Source: Caprella mutica (taxonomy: Eukaryota; Arthropoda; Malacostraca; Amphipoda; Caprellidae). Taken from it: a stretch of DNA of 64,000 bases. Positions 33,706 to 46,174 of this stretch are shown one piece after another. The DNA lies in the NCBI GenBank assembly GCA_947561585.1, contig CANNZV010001046.1, forward strand, positions 62,001-126,000, written 5' to 3'. The stretch's first letter is position 1. Each line of letters opens with the position of its first letter. A program made the translations under genes and the position numbers. Under the pieces are notes generated by a model that was given only the letters and a program-made list of their open reading frames with translations, did no database searches and was not told the DNA's origin.

Positions 33706-34324
33706 CCTAGAACCTAATTTTTCTATGTACATTTATATGATGAAAGCTATGAACTGACAAAAAGAACACACAATTCAAACCACAAAAAATAAATTGTGTT
33801 GCGAATCCTTGACACTCAGTCCTTTAGGACCTAAATTAATTTTTTCGGTCATATTTGGTTGAAGAAATTTCGTATTTGCTTGTTGATTTTATATATAAAC
33901 TCAATAGTTGGCAGACTGATGAGTTAAATGTTGGGACTTTTTATATTTCTTTCATTTCTTCAATAGATTATTATCATAAATATAATATTTACAATGGTAG
34001 GCGTTACAGTGTGTCCCGCTTGAAGCAGCAAGAATTTTCTTAATAATATAGTTAGGCCATTTTGTATCTCACATATCATCCTCTTCGTTAATTACATTCC
34101 ATTCTTTATTATTCGTATAAATATGTATGTTGATATCAAGTAGCATGTTGAGGCGAAATATATCTCAATTGATTGCTAACTTAATTTTCTCGCTGTGTAC
34201 ATATATGATACGAGTGCCTAATTTCTATTAAGTACCTAACATTAAAGCTCTTACTGACATTGTTAGTTTGTATTGCATGGCACTTTATTACGAGATAATG
34301 TGCTTACGGAACTAATTAGCTACG
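33706..34324. other. Unassigned AT-rich sequence
   Basis: No gene or ordered repeat seen. Confidence 0.4.
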
Positions 34325-34480
34325 AACATTGGGAGAGAAGTTATGGTGGGGACATAGAAGATTAAGAGGGGAAGTTAAGGTGGGGACATAGAAGATTAAG
34401 AGGGGAAGTTTAGGTGGGGACATAGAAGATTAAGATGGGGAAGTTATGGTGGGGACATAGAAGATTAAGAGGGGATCACA
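34325..34480. repeat. Tandem repeat of about 34 bp, four units
   Basis: GAAGTTATGGTGGGGACATA plus GAAGATTAAGAGGG, with small length differences. Confidence 0.9.
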
Positions 34481-36971
34481 CCAAAGATCGAGTAATATAG
34501 CTGTCGTTACCTGTTTACTATAAAACAATGATATATTAATTACTAGTAGAAGATTTATTAAGTTTAGATCTTTGAAAATAATAACCTAGATAAACTGAAA
34601 CGATTATTCCAAAATTATTTAATTAGTAGAAGTTATATAAAAAATATCAGAATAAATTACTATAGGCAGATCGTCTATTATGGTCAGTTGTGGTAAATAC
34701 TGATCTTATTATATAGTAAATATATCATAATTACAATCAATGTATTGCTAAGAATGAGAAATTATTGAGGAGGCGATATACTAAAAGTGTTTTAAATTTA
34801 TAAAAAATTACGTTTGAATTATATACGATTCATTATCATTGATGATTTTTTTCTAATAATTTATCGTAGTAGATAGATAATCTTTTTAATATATATTATA
34901 ATCATCAATAGTTAGTAAGTGTTTTGAGATAGTAATATTGTAGACTGGGAACCTCTTAGATTTACCCAAACAATTAACGTGCTGAAATTCTTTTCCTAAA
35001 AGTCAATCATTTTCTGACAATTTGTAGGTCGTGTTCTCAATCCCTATCACACGGATGGTGCCTCATTCTAGTTCTTTGTCGCTCTTTCAATGCCGGTAGA
35101 CACACCGGATAACATTCAGTCTTGTAGACTGTAGGGGATGTCGGTAAAGTGTGAAGTATGTCAAGGTATCAAATAGAGTTTCCTTTTCATTACTAAGAAG
35201 TGTCCTCAGATCAAAACTTTTATCATTATTATTATTCTTTCGAAAATCAATAACAGGATTGGAAAAAACTGAAACCCATCATCGGACACCATCTTAGATA
35301 TTGAGGATAAATTTTGTACCAAGTTCCAACATTACGAAATACTCGCAGTGTTTCTAAAGTACAAATTAAAGAAAAACATTAAGTTGTGTAATCTTTTCTA
35401 CATTCAATAAACTGAATACGCGAGAAATTTCGTTATTGAAAACTTAAGAAACTTGGACTATTTTGTATTCAGATCAGTTTTTGAACAAATCTTAAATATT
35501 TTGTGCAGGATTTTGATTAATTGAAATTATATCAGGAATTTATTTTACAATTCAATTCAATTTATTGGGAGGTTTAACTTCTGCATCGAACAAAGGCCAT
35601 ATTGCTGATGTCAAAAAGAAATTAAATACAAGGATCTCTAAAAATCAGTCAGAAAGAAGAAAAGTGGTTTCATTAATAGAATCACCTGCCACCAGTAAAG
35701 CTCATTGATGTAGAAAAGCCTCGTCATGAAAGACGTCACGCAAACAACATACCTCGATTATCCCTACTATATTTCAATTCTAGTTTCCGCTTTCAAAACC
35801 TGGCGGCAGAGAAAATAGAAATTGTCGAGAGTAGTGTATCTTATTGTAGTATAGTATCTTTGTAGATACAGTAGAACACCTGCTTAGTGTACGAGTTGGG
35901 TTGCGGCCTGTGTACTGAATAAATTTTCTTTACTCTGATATAAAAAGGCCTTCATTTTCTAAAAAAAATTCATCGTAGACTGCAGAAAATTTGTTCACTA
36001 TTCAATATGCATGCTTCAACATAACTCATTCACTACACATGAGTTCACTATAGAGTAGTTCTACTTTACAGCTTGCAAATATACATATATCTACAAAAAA
36101 AAAATAGAAAGTAAGAATGTAGGAATTTTAGAAGACTTAGTCCACCAACACCTGCCAAAGTTATTGGGACATACAAGTTTCATAAATTAAAGACATAACT
36201 ACGACAGTTTCATAAATTAAAATGTATTCTCATAACCTGAACAACTGTTTTCCTTAGTTCAATGTAACGAAGAACCTTTAAAATTAACCTATTTCACTAA
36301 CTAAATATAACTGAGTCTGTGACTAAACTTAGTCAGACGATGTACACTTTGGATCCATATTAAATTATTCGAGTTAATGCGACTTAATTAAATTTAAACT
36401 CTTCAAAGATTTCAATTGCACCAAAACATAAGATTTAACATTCAAATGTGATTTAAGGGGCTAGCTAATATCCCTTTCAGGTTTATAAATAGATCAATTA
36501 CAGAACTTTTATGAATTGAGAATGGAAAAAATATGAAGCATATTTCAGACCATAGAAGAATAAATTTTGAGAATATGGAGAATACTTTAAGAAATATATT
36601 TAAAGCATATTTCAAAGAGAATATTGTAATTACCTATATATTATAGTTATAATTTAATAGGCAGACTCATATATGATTAGGTGCTAACTTGCTAGTTAAT
36701 AATGCTATCTACCTAACTTACTATAGTTATTATGATCAAGAGTATAGTAGCAATTCCTATTAATAAAATTAAAAGGGTATGCTTAGAAGTTTATGGGGCA
36801 GTTGACCTTAATAAAAACATAGGTTAAATGAACAGTGGTTTTTACAAGTTTAAAAGTATAAGTTTATTATAATTTTTTTTTTCTCTTTCGAAAAATGGGT
36901 AATGGAACATTAACTGTAGAAGGTAAGTAGTTACAATCACTTTATATCATTTGTACCTATCTAGTTAAGGG
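34481..36971. other. AT-rich sequence with one dispersed-repeat fragment
   Basis: 35567-35740 resembles the first half of the 350-500 bp dispersed repeat (GGTTTAACTTCTGCATCG, ...AAATACAAGGA...). Otherwise nothing is supported. Confidence 0.45.
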
Positions 36972-38938
36972 GTCGACGAAAAAATCCCCAGGAGGAAAAA
37001 ATCCTCCGGCGGAAAAAATCTACCGAGGGAAAAATCTCCCCAGAAGAAATCCCCCGGAGATCATCAACCAAGAAAGAATATCCTCAAGTCAAAAATAGAA
37101 TATGTAATAAATATTTTCATCCATTTTTTCTCAAAAATACCTACGAAAGAGGAAAAAGACAATATCAGAAAGAAAAGTATTGAACAGTTTGAATAAACGA
37201 ATATAAAGTTTTTAGACTGTAGCTAACTAATGTTACAAAATCTGAAAATTGTAAATAGGCTGTACAAAACCGAAAGTTTAAATTGTATGTTATGGCCTTA
37301 ATATAGCATTATAAATGAACTATATTCGTCATATTTTTCTACAACATTGCGTAGTCTAATAAAAAAATCTTGATATTTGCGATTCTTTAGAGGAGTGTTA
37401 CCAGCACAATAATTCATGAAATGATTGTTTTATTACAAAAGACTCTGACGTAGAAGATTTACCCATTTGAAATTAAATTACAGTCAACTATACATTTGGG
37501 GATTGTGACATTTAATTGACCATACATAAACGTAACATAATTTATATTATATGTATATACACAGTAAAAAGAAACTAGTTAACTATTGAGCTATAGAGTG
37601 ACGTTAGATGATTAAAACTACGATATACGGTATAACTATCAATAGAAAAAATAAGGCACAGAAATGTCAAAACGATGTCATTCAGTAAATATGTATTACC
37701 ACTTAAATAAACGATGCAGAAATAAACTAATTTTAACTAAACAGGTATTGAACATTAACAATATTTCGAATAATATTATATCCAAAATTTAACTTATTTA
37801 AATATTACATCTTATTTAATTTCCCACACTCTTATACGAGTCTACAGCTACGGGGCAATGACAAAAGCCCTGGCGTCAGAAGCTCATACGACAAAAGCCC
37901 ATACGACAAAAGCCCACACCGACAAAAGCCCACACAGACAAAAGCCCACACCGACAAAAGCCCACACAGACAAAAGCCCACACCGACAAAAGCCCACACC
38001 GACAAAAGCCCACACCGACGAAAACAAAACTAGTATTCCTGCCATATAAAGAATCCATATATGTAAAGGTGGACGAATAATAATTTTACAGTTTTCTTTC
38101 TACGGAATCATTGTAAATTTTTATTATGAATCAAATTATGCACCAACCAGCAGACGTCTTTTTCAGTTGTCATGTTGGATTACTGATCGAAAGGTTATCA
38201 GCCTCTGTAGACTATGTTAGCTATGGTCTTAGATTCTATAGCCAAGTTCTTTGGTCAATTAGCATGGTTGTTGATGTCCTGAATATAGATTTCATTCTAA
38301 TTTTTCATCAAACCGTGGAGAAACAGTAGCATATAACTGTAAAATAACCGAAATGTTTTGTAGTTCCTTATTTGTACATTCTATTTAACTTGTTCCAGGA
38401 AAGCAACGACAACCTACAATTTATTTATATTCAGTTGCAGTTTCCATAGTCTAGTGTTTTAAAAATAAGTTCTGGGATAACAGCGCCCTAATTTGGGGCT
38501 TAATAAAAATTTACAATGATTCTGTAGAAAGAAAACTGTTAAATCATTATCTTCCTTCGTTCCAAATTCACATATATGGATTATTTATATTGCAGGAATA
38601 CTAATTTTATTTTCGTCGGTGTAGGCTTGTCTGTGTGGGCTTTTGTCGGTGTGGGCTTTTTTCGTTGTGGGCTTTTGTCTGTGTGGAGTTTTATCGTGTG
38701 GGCTTTTGTCACCCTTTCTACAGCTACAGTGGCTATACCCTCTCATAAATTTGATGTTCATATTACGTATATAAAGCTTGAGACTGATGGTTAATGATTA
38801 AAACTAGGTATATGTAACTATCAGTAGAAAAATAGGGCACAAAAATGTTTTCTGGGGGGATTTTTCCGGGGGGATTTTTTCCTGGGGGATTTTTTCCGCA
38901 AGGGGAATTTTTCCTCCGGGGGATTTTTTCCGCATACC
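36972..38938. mobile_element. Foldback-like element, GGGGGGATTTTTTCC motif family, containing another element
   Basis: The left array (36974-37060) is GGAAAAAATC[CT]CC-type. The right array (38850-38935) is the inverse, GGGGGGATTTTTTCCTGGG. The interior has a 60-bp direct duplication (37609 and 38792, TGATTAAAACTA...). A second motif-array element is inserted at 37852-38717. Confidence 0.78.
37852..38717. mobile_element. Nested foldback-like element, GACAAAAGCCCACACC motif family
   Basis: The left array (37858-38025) has about ten units of CCGACAAAAGCCCACA. The right array (38620-38710) has the inverse, GTGGGCTTTTGTCGGT. Inner arms continue as inverted copies (TATTCCTGCCATATAAAGAA against its complement near 38585). 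CTACAGCTAC flanks both sides (37842-37851, 38718-38727), a likely 10-bp target duplication. Confidence 0.85.
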
Positions 38939-39519
38939 AATAATTTCCTATGTTAGCAGCATAAAAATATTACATAGGAGGAGAAAACAGTCATTTCATT
39001 CAAAACTATTAGTTGGTTTAAAAATGATACAAAAAAATGATATAATATTGATAAAATAAATATATTTTCTTATATTCAGTTAGTTGAAATTTTTTGACCT
39101 GATCTGAAAAAAATGATGACAATTAAGAATTCAGTGATGAAAATTTAATCGAAATCAGTTGAAAAAGCTAACAAAAATAACAAACAATAATTTTTTCATA
39201 GCCCATTGTTATAGTGTTTTTTCATCCATATTTTTTCCTATCATTTTCAGTGCTTTTAAAAAATTTCACATCCTAATTGTCATGATAAATATAGTTAATT
39301 ATATAGGTACCATGGGTAAGTTACGAGTTTTATCAAACGAACTGTGTGATAAAATAAAAAAGTATGATTTATTATTTCATACAGTTATTTAAATTCAATT
39401 ATTCCAGTTAAAATGTTATTCTATACCATTTTTCTTATTTGATCGGATATGTGTAACTATTCAATAACTCGTCCCTCACTCCACAACAACACTCACAGCA
39501 GTAGTTTATAGGAGTGAAC

Positions 39520-40240
39520 AGAACGTTGCAGGCCCTTACCACAGTGGGTTATTCCGTACTTCGTAAGAACTATTTGGTAGTACCTAACTTACTTTTTACT
39601 GAGTAACTGGTGAAAGTATAGGTTGTACCCATAGTAAATAAATAGGGAAGTATACCAAGTACAATATTGGAATATCAGAAAATACTCTGAGTGACGTCAC
39701 ACAAACTATTTTCCTTTTGTTTTTAAATAAAAAATGTGCTATTATTCAGTTAAACGTGCATTTTCATGGAAATTAACTTAGATTAAATTGTTTTTATCAC
39801 GTTTTACACTCTATTCACTTAAAATCTTCACCTTATAATACTTATAATATTTAAGAGTACTCTATGCGACACCATTTCTTTACATCGTTTCTGAAGAATG
39901 GATCAAGTTCACCGTCAATGAATTCGAAACATAGCATACTTCTCTCTTTATTTACTAAGGTAGTACCTAACTTACTGCAACTGAATAACTGGTGAAAGTT
40001 AGAGAGTTGGCAACTGTATATAGGACACTTTCAGTACTCGCAAAGTGGGGGGAAACATAATATTTTATTTGAAAAACTATTTAGTGCTACAGACACTCTC
40101 AGTACTCGCAAAGTGGGTGATAAAATTGATCATAACCAATCTGACTGTAGAAATTTCTGTTTGACTTATCTTGACCTGTGTTAAGACCCACTTTCCGAGT
40201 ACTGTGGCACTCAACCTTTTGGGAAAGTTACGAATTATCG
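39520..40240. repeat. Locally duplicated sequence
   Basis: GTAGTACCTAACTTACT and ACTGGTGAAAGT recur at 39575 and 39960. TCAGTACTCGCAAAGTGGG recurs at 40032 and 40100, with its inverse near 40195. Probably a decayed element. Confidence 0.45.
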
Positions 40241-40390
40241 GTCAGTTCCAAGGTCATATAAGTAAAAACTATATCATAATTATGATATATAGTTAATTGA
40301 TCTTAATCTCGTTATTTTAATTGGTACCAATTATAATATATATTAAATGATTATTATTATATCGTTTTTTCTTATATGATCGATGATTCC

Positions 40391-40982
40391 AAGACAATAA
40401 CCCCCCGTGCAAAAAAAACCCGCTGTCAAAACCCCCCGTGCAAAATATCCCCCGGACAAAAAAAAACCATGCAATAAACCCCTCGGACAAAAAAACCCCA
40501 AGCAAAAAACCCCCGGTGCAAAAAAACCCGGTCTATATAAATAGCATAATTCATTTTTATTAATATATTAAACATTATTCAATGCGAACCAACAATTATT
40601 ACATTTTCTTCGAATATATGACAATTTTTTTGCAAAATAAGGTATACCCAATTACCTATTATATAGTAAAAATAAGTACAGTATATATTTTGTCACTATC
40701 AAACCCAAACCCCCCCAATCAGACCGCTAACCTAACCTTAGGTGCACTATATCTCTTTATATTTATAGCATATACTAATTTTATTAATAAAAAATTAATG
40801 AAAATTAATTAAAATGAATTATGCTATTTATATCGACCGGGGCTTTTTTGCACCGGAGGTTTTTTGCTTGGGGGGTTCTTGTCCGGGGGGTTTATTGTAC
40901 GGGGGTTTTTTGTCCGGGGGGTCTATTGCACGGTTTTTTTTTGACCGCGGGTTTTTTTTTTGCACGGGGGGTTATTGTCCTG
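40391..40982. mobile_element. Foldback-like element, CCCCCGTGCAAAAAA motif family, copy 2
   Basis: The left array (40391-40535) starts AGACAATAACCCCCCGTGC. The right array (40838-40981) ends TGCACGGGGGGTTATTGTCC. The arms continue inward as inverted copies (TCTATATAAATAGCATAATT against its complement near 40820). Better preserved than 16644-17116. Confidence 0.87.
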
Positions 40983-41078
40983 TCACCATGATCGATGATG
41001 TGAAACCGACCAACGATTCGTAACATAAAGTACATTGATTTGTTACTTTATTTTCTGTTGTATCTACTTCAAATGAAG

Positions 41079-41232
41079 GGTATGGACAGCATTTATTTCA
41101 AGTGCTACTCTATAGTGGGTTGGGGTGGTCCAGCATTGATAATGGTTTTCGCACTGCCCATCGAGTTCAGTCCCGATGTACCTAATTGGGTATTAACGCC
41201 TGGATATGGGAAGACGAGATGTTTCGTACATG
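41079..41232 (+). CDS. Gene B exon with TM4 and extracellular loop 2
   Basis: The start is approximate: AG at 41077-41078 or at 41088-41089 could be the acceptor. It encodes SIYFKCYSIVGWGGPALIMV and onward to GYGKTRCFVH. The CF pair stands where 7TM_2 receptors usually have CW. The donor CATG/GTAAGT at 41233 gives phase 1. Confidence 0.8.
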
Positions 41233-42765
41233 GTAAGTAGATTGTGCTAAATATTGTATTTGTATCTATTTAGGTAGGTTTGCCTAAATGATTCTTAACT
41301 ACGCCTTTGATGACTAGACAAAAGTAATCTGCGTTCATTTCACGGATTGGAAATTGAATTCTTCACATTTGAAATATGTTATTTCATCGTAGGTTTTCTT
41401 TCCATTCTTACACTGAGGTGTCCCTAAATACATAAGAAATGTTTATTGAATATACTAATTATATGACATAATAATTGTAGGTCAGTACTTATCTGAAATT
41501 TACTTTTTTTCATTGCAGGAGACCTCGGCAGTCTACTTCTGTATTTGTACGGAATAATGTCAATTTCGTTCATCTTCAACATTCTGACGATTGGTCACAC
41601 TTCTTACCCTCTCTATAAACACGGTGTAGCTTTTACTTCCATTGACACAACATTGAAAAGATTCAGCAGTATGTTCCGAAAATTGAAACCATCCAACGCT
41701 TCTGAAGATTTAGTTGATGAATTTTTACCAAATGATGCATCGTCGACCGATTCAAGTGATAAATCCAGCAATGATCCTAGCTTTATTAGTTGTAACTCTA
41801 CTGAACACCCAACGGATGATTCTACTTTTTCAACTGTTGAACAGATACCTACTATATCAGGATCTATACCAAGAGACAATGAACAACCTACCAATACACC
41901 TGAACAATCTACTGGTACTACATTAAGTGATCAGACAATAAAGTATTCTAATTTAGGTTACGAACCACCATCTGTTGACATCATTTCTCCATCTTTGACT
42001 AATAATCCCGCAACTGAATACAATACAACTGGTATAATCCAAACAAGTTCTAAGTTAGCAGTGGTAGAATCTAACGTACCTCAAAATGTTTCAAACAAGG
42101 AATCTAAAAAAGAAAAGGAGAGAAAAGACCTAAATAGCAACAAGAGCTTGAAAATCATGATGAAGCGGAAATCCATTAAATCTGTCAATATTAAATTCGT
42201 CATCCTGTGAGTGTTCAATACTTCTAACTTATTCTTCCTAGTTGATGATGTAATCTCTTTTAACAGCATTTACTGTTATCATGTTCTTTTTTCGCAGATT
42301 TTGGCAGAGGTTTCAACTTTTTTCTTTGATGGCTTTGTGTTGGACATACTGAAGTGCTGTCAACTCTTATACCTCCTCCAGAAATGTGGTGAGTAATTCT
42401 ACTTAGATTTACTTCACCAAATTAAAAGTTACACTACATTTGTGACTCACTTTGATATTAAAAGAGAATATTTCTCATCCATATTGCAAAATAGTTTAGA
42501 TTACGTAATAGGAAACAGATTTTGAATCGAACCATATGATAATTCAATTTATTCTTTCAATAAATAGCTAGTTGATACACCATACAAATTATTGAAAGTT
42601 TGCAATTAGGTTCTAAGTAGCATCTCAACATTATTTCTGATGGCAATGATTGACTTTTTTCTTTTCAGGTTTTTCACTGATATCATCAATGCTCTGCAAG
42701 GAATGTTCCTTTTTATTTTCTTTGTGAGGGTGCAGAAAACAGAGAAAAAGTGGCAAATAAATTGA
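41079..42765 (+). CDS. Gene B: Methuselah-like / adhesion-type (7TM_2) receptor, C-terminal half, frameshifted
   Basis: Exons about 41079-41232, 41519-42206, 42298-42388 and 42669-42765, all with GT...AG and consistent phases (1, 2, 2). Seen in order: TM4 (CYSIVGWGGPALIMVFALPI), extracellular loop 2 with GYGKTRCF, TM5 (LYLYGIMSISFIFNILTI), a very long Ser/Thr-rich third loop, TM6 (FQLFSLMALCW), and TM7 with TDIINALQGMFLFIFF, a signature of Methuselah-like and adhesion receptors. One extra base near 42347 shifts TM6 out of frame, yet the following residues (EVLSTLIPPPEMW) fit TM6-TM7 in the shifted frame. The N-terminal ectodomain and TM1-TM3 were not found upstream. It may be a real gene with a sequencing or allelic indel, or a young pseudogene. 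Confidence 0.82.
41519..42206 (+). CDS. Gene B exon with TM5 and the expanded third loop
   Basis: Follows TTCATTGCAG. It continues G-DLGSLLLYLYGIMSISF (TM5), then about 195 loop residues up to KSVNIKFVI. The loop is rich in Ser, Thr, Asp, Asn and Pro, and ends in a basic stretch (KKEKERKD...MMKRKS) just before TM6. The donor CT/GTGAGT at 42207 gives phase 2. The 688-bp exon is fully open. Confidence 0.85.
42298..42388 (+). CDS. Gene B exon with TM6, broken by a +1 frameshift
   Basis: The acceptor is TTTTTTCGCAG. In phase it reads LFWQRFQLFSLMALCWT, then TAC TGA. Skipping one base at about 42347 restores TEVLSTLIPPPEMW, exactly what precedes TM7 in this family, and joins in phase (ATG TG/G) to the last exon. 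The donor is TG/GTGAGT. Confidence 0.8.
42669..42765 (+). CDS. Gene B last exon: TM7 and short tail
   Basis: After CTTTTCAG. It reads (W)FFTDIINALQGMFLFIFF, then VRVQKTEKKWQIN and TGA at 42763-42765. TDIINALQG is highly characteristic of TM7 in Methuselah-like and adhesion receptors. An AATAAA overlaps the end of the coding sequence (about 42755); another lies near 43263. Confidence 0.9.
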
Positions 42766-42804
42766 GTGTAGTGAAGAAAAGACTTAAATGTTGGTGAGAG
42801 ACAG

Positions 42805-43160
42805 ACAAGAGGGAATGAGTCACTCTGATGATGTATTATCAGAGAAAAAAGTCACTGTGATGATGTACTGTCAGAGAAAAGAGTCACTGTGATGATGTAC
42901 TGTCAGAGAAAAGAGTCACTGTGATGATGTATTATGGGGGAAAGAATAAACGAGGTCACTTTGAATTTTATTAGCAAAAACCGTGGAGTTTTCAGTCAAT
43001 ATTTTGAGATTTGACAACGTTGCATAACATAAGCACCTCCCACACGTAGTAAGAAAAAAGATGCCAATTAGTGAATAGTAAATGACTATATAGATACCAA
43101 TTAGTGATTTTTTTGAGTATTTTTGAAGATAGAGAAAATTATATTTTGTCGTATTAATAT
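42805..43160 (+). repeat. Dispersed repeat with a 32-bp minisatellite head
   Basis: 42815-42950 has four units of GTCACTGTGATGATGTACTG plus TCAGAGAAAAGA. It is followed by about 200 bp (ATTAGCAAAAACCGTGGAGT ... GATACCAATTAGTGA) that recurs inverted at 50945-51107 and direct at 62150-62330. Confidence 0.85.
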
Positions 43161-46100
43161 AAACTTGATATCATATGCTTTTGATGAAATCTATATTTAC
43201 TTTAACTATTCCGATGAGCTATGTATATTTTCTTATTTTTCGATTAAGTGTAGCTAAGAAACAATAAATTCAAGATACGCTAAATGAGTGGTTACTTATA
43301 ACTACTAACGGGCAGCGACCGATTTCATTGTATATCAAATTTTGATGGAAAGAATAGAATCTATGATTTAATTGATTTTCATCTTCAAAATATATTTCCA
43401 CTCATAATTTTCTATTACTAAAAAAATAAAACCTGATAACTATATTGCGTTTGGCATAACACGAAAAATGTTTGGCTTCCTTGGATTTAATATCTATCAG
43501 CTTTTATTACACTAACCCGCCATTCAATATAAACAGTCAGGCAAATTAAAACTACATTTATAAAAGTTTTTCAACTTCTAAATTGAATACACAGTCGTAC
43601 CTATGATCATCGTAGAGGAATCTTTAATTAAGGGAGTCATTGCTGCTTCCGCTTTATAGGAGTGTAGAAAGGGTTATTTCAATATCTTCATAAATTAATT
43701 ATTATGGATACCCTAAAAATTAATTATGGTATTTTATATATATATAGCTATTCTTCACAATATTAAAAAAGAAAGAAATAACAAATATATCTTATTAAAA
43801 GTATTTAATATATTTTCTTTGCTTAATTAACTTCGCTAAGAATCTTTAATTCACTGTTTGTGAATTGATTCTCATTCATTTACTAGTTCAGTAATGTAAT
43901 TCCAACGCAAAACATTAGTTATTATCTGAATCAAAGATTCTGAATTCTACTTTGACTCAAATAGATGAAATGGAAAAAGAGATACAAGGGACTTCGAAGG
44001 AGTAGTTCAAAAGCTAATGTATAGCCTAATAGTTAATGTATAGCCTAGATGATTAGTTATAATACTTTTTAGTTGAACATTTCAATCCTACGGTACAGAG
44101 CCAAAAAAATTTGAAGGTTACGATTTCCAAATCAATATATAAACATGATATAAGAATAAATGGAATTTCTACATCCAGGAACCTATAAAAGAAGCTCTTT
44201 GTGTTTCTCATCCGTCCGTTCACCTCTAACAGCTTTCAGGAGAAGCCGTTATGGGATACTATGCAAAATTGTTATGAAAGTTTGCAGTATTAGAAAATTT
44301 GAATAAAGTGAATAAATTTTCCACTAATCTTTCATGATCATGAAAATAAGCACGAATTTAAAAGTATCAATAAATATAGTGCATATCACTTCTTCATCGA
44401 GGTATAATTAATTTTCATATACAAAAATTTATTTCTAATCCAGCCTCCTTTACTTACAAGAATGAAAATTTATCTAGTATAAATAATTGCATTTAATTTA
44501 AATTCAACCTTTTCATCTTAATTTTCGATATAATGATTCTGTGATAATCAGTCTTTCCCCTTCTTTTTGATTTATTCAGATTGTGGTATCTAATTGAGGT
44601 GAATAAGTCACCTATTGCCACCAAATGGTTATGAAAGTTTCTATGTGTAAATAAAGTCACTTACAAAGTAATGTGGCCTAAAGTAACGCTCAGAATACCT
44701 AACTAGTATCCTTATATATTATCATTGCCGGTAACAATGCATTGAACTTCTGAGGTGTATTGAGAGTAACTAAAGTTGTTCATGTTTCAAACAAATTTCT
44801 TCACTGCTAATTTGTATTAGTTAATGATATAATTGGTCAAATGTTTTTTTTAATTTTGGCGTAAAGTGTGTAACACCAACCACATGCTGAGTAAAATTTC
44901 ATGTTTATCACTCTTTAGTAGAGAAATAGAGTATACTTATGGATTCACACTATGTTCATTCATTTTCGTATAAATCTATTGAAAAAAATTAGGCTTAGCT
45001 ATTTAGTGAAATAGATAGAACTAATCTTTATTGGGAAGAGTTAGATATAAAAGGAAAAAAACTAATTTCATGAAATTTTAGTGATTCATGCCAAGGATAC
45101 AATCAAATGAATACCTGCACTGAATTTTAGTAAATTAAATTCACCATTTAAGAGTTAAATGCACAACCACAATCAGCTATCACTTATTAGTTATAGAAGC
45201 TGGAGACACTATAACCCCCCCCCCCCTGCCTCTCCTACTTCTCCTCCTATAGTACAGAGTTAAATAGGGATAATATTACCTCTCACATTACTACGAAAAC
45301 TTGTAAAGATATACATTTTAAAATTGTAATTCTTGACTTAGCATATTATTAATTCTCGCATTTCTACCTTTTTGCGCAATTAGTTTTCAAACAAAAGATT
45401 TTATTCCGGATAACAAAAGATTTTGTTCCGGATAACCAAAGATTTCGTGAAGAAATTTCTGTTCTATCTCATTGCACAGTTAATTCCATTACATTTAATC
45501 ATTAAGAACATTCATTCTACAATTTTATCACTAGTATTCAACCCACCATTCTCGTTACGCATCTATAAATCCATCGTTACCGCAACCATTGATCTATCAC
45601 TGAACGTTCAATGAACATTGAAGGCAGCATTAAAATTATTACATAATATTAGGTTACCGGTCCGGTTGGAGGCTCATGAAGGCTTATCACCCTTAGTGGT
45701 TTCGGTAAGTGTAAAATAAATACTTTATCTCTTTCTTAGGTTGCTTTATTGAACAGTAAAACAGTAATATTATATTTTGTCATTGTCGAACTCAGCATGG
45801 GAAGGACGGAATTGTCCCCAGACCACTAACCTAACTATAAATAATTTTTGTCAAGGCCGTCATCAATATCCCTCGAACGCGCAGCGATCGATCGCTGGTT
45901 GCACTAATTAAGAATCCACAGATTGCACAGCACGATCGACGATAGAGGAGAACGGTCGGTGGAAATACATACACTAGGGTGGACCAAAAAATAATAGTTT
46001 AGGAAAACTTCACAATCTTCATATGGAAGAGCTATAAAAAAAGGATACGTTATGAAAGAACGGTGCGTTGACAATCGGGCCCGCAAATAATTTGGTCCAG

Positions 46101-46170
46101 GACAATAGTTGGGCACTGTGCAATTATTAAGCCCAGGAAAAGAAAACCCCGTATGTAATAGATCATAATT
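43161..46170. other. AT-rich intergenic sequence, nothing recognised
   Basis: Scanned without finding a gene. A C run lies at about 45212-45227. A decayed relative of the CCAGGACAATA/GTGCAA motif family is visible near 46090-46150. Nothing else is supported. Confidence 0.4.
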
Positions 46171-46174
46171 TATT

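Noticed and set aside
37858..38058. Short frames on both strands with TKAHTDKSP or VWAFVGVG repeats
   Set aside because: Translation of the GACAAAAGCCCACACC array of a mobile element.
40814..41023. Glycine/phenylalanine-rich frame just upstream of gene B, considered as a signal or TM exon
   Set aside because: It is the right motif array of the 40391-40982 element read as protein.
41613..41894. 93-codon frame on the - strand
   Set aside because: Antisense shadow of the open gene B exon.
45960..46140. Possible mariner-type end at ACTAGGGTGGACCAAAAAAT
   Set aside because: No inverted partner was found; only a decayed motif-array remnant is visible nearby.
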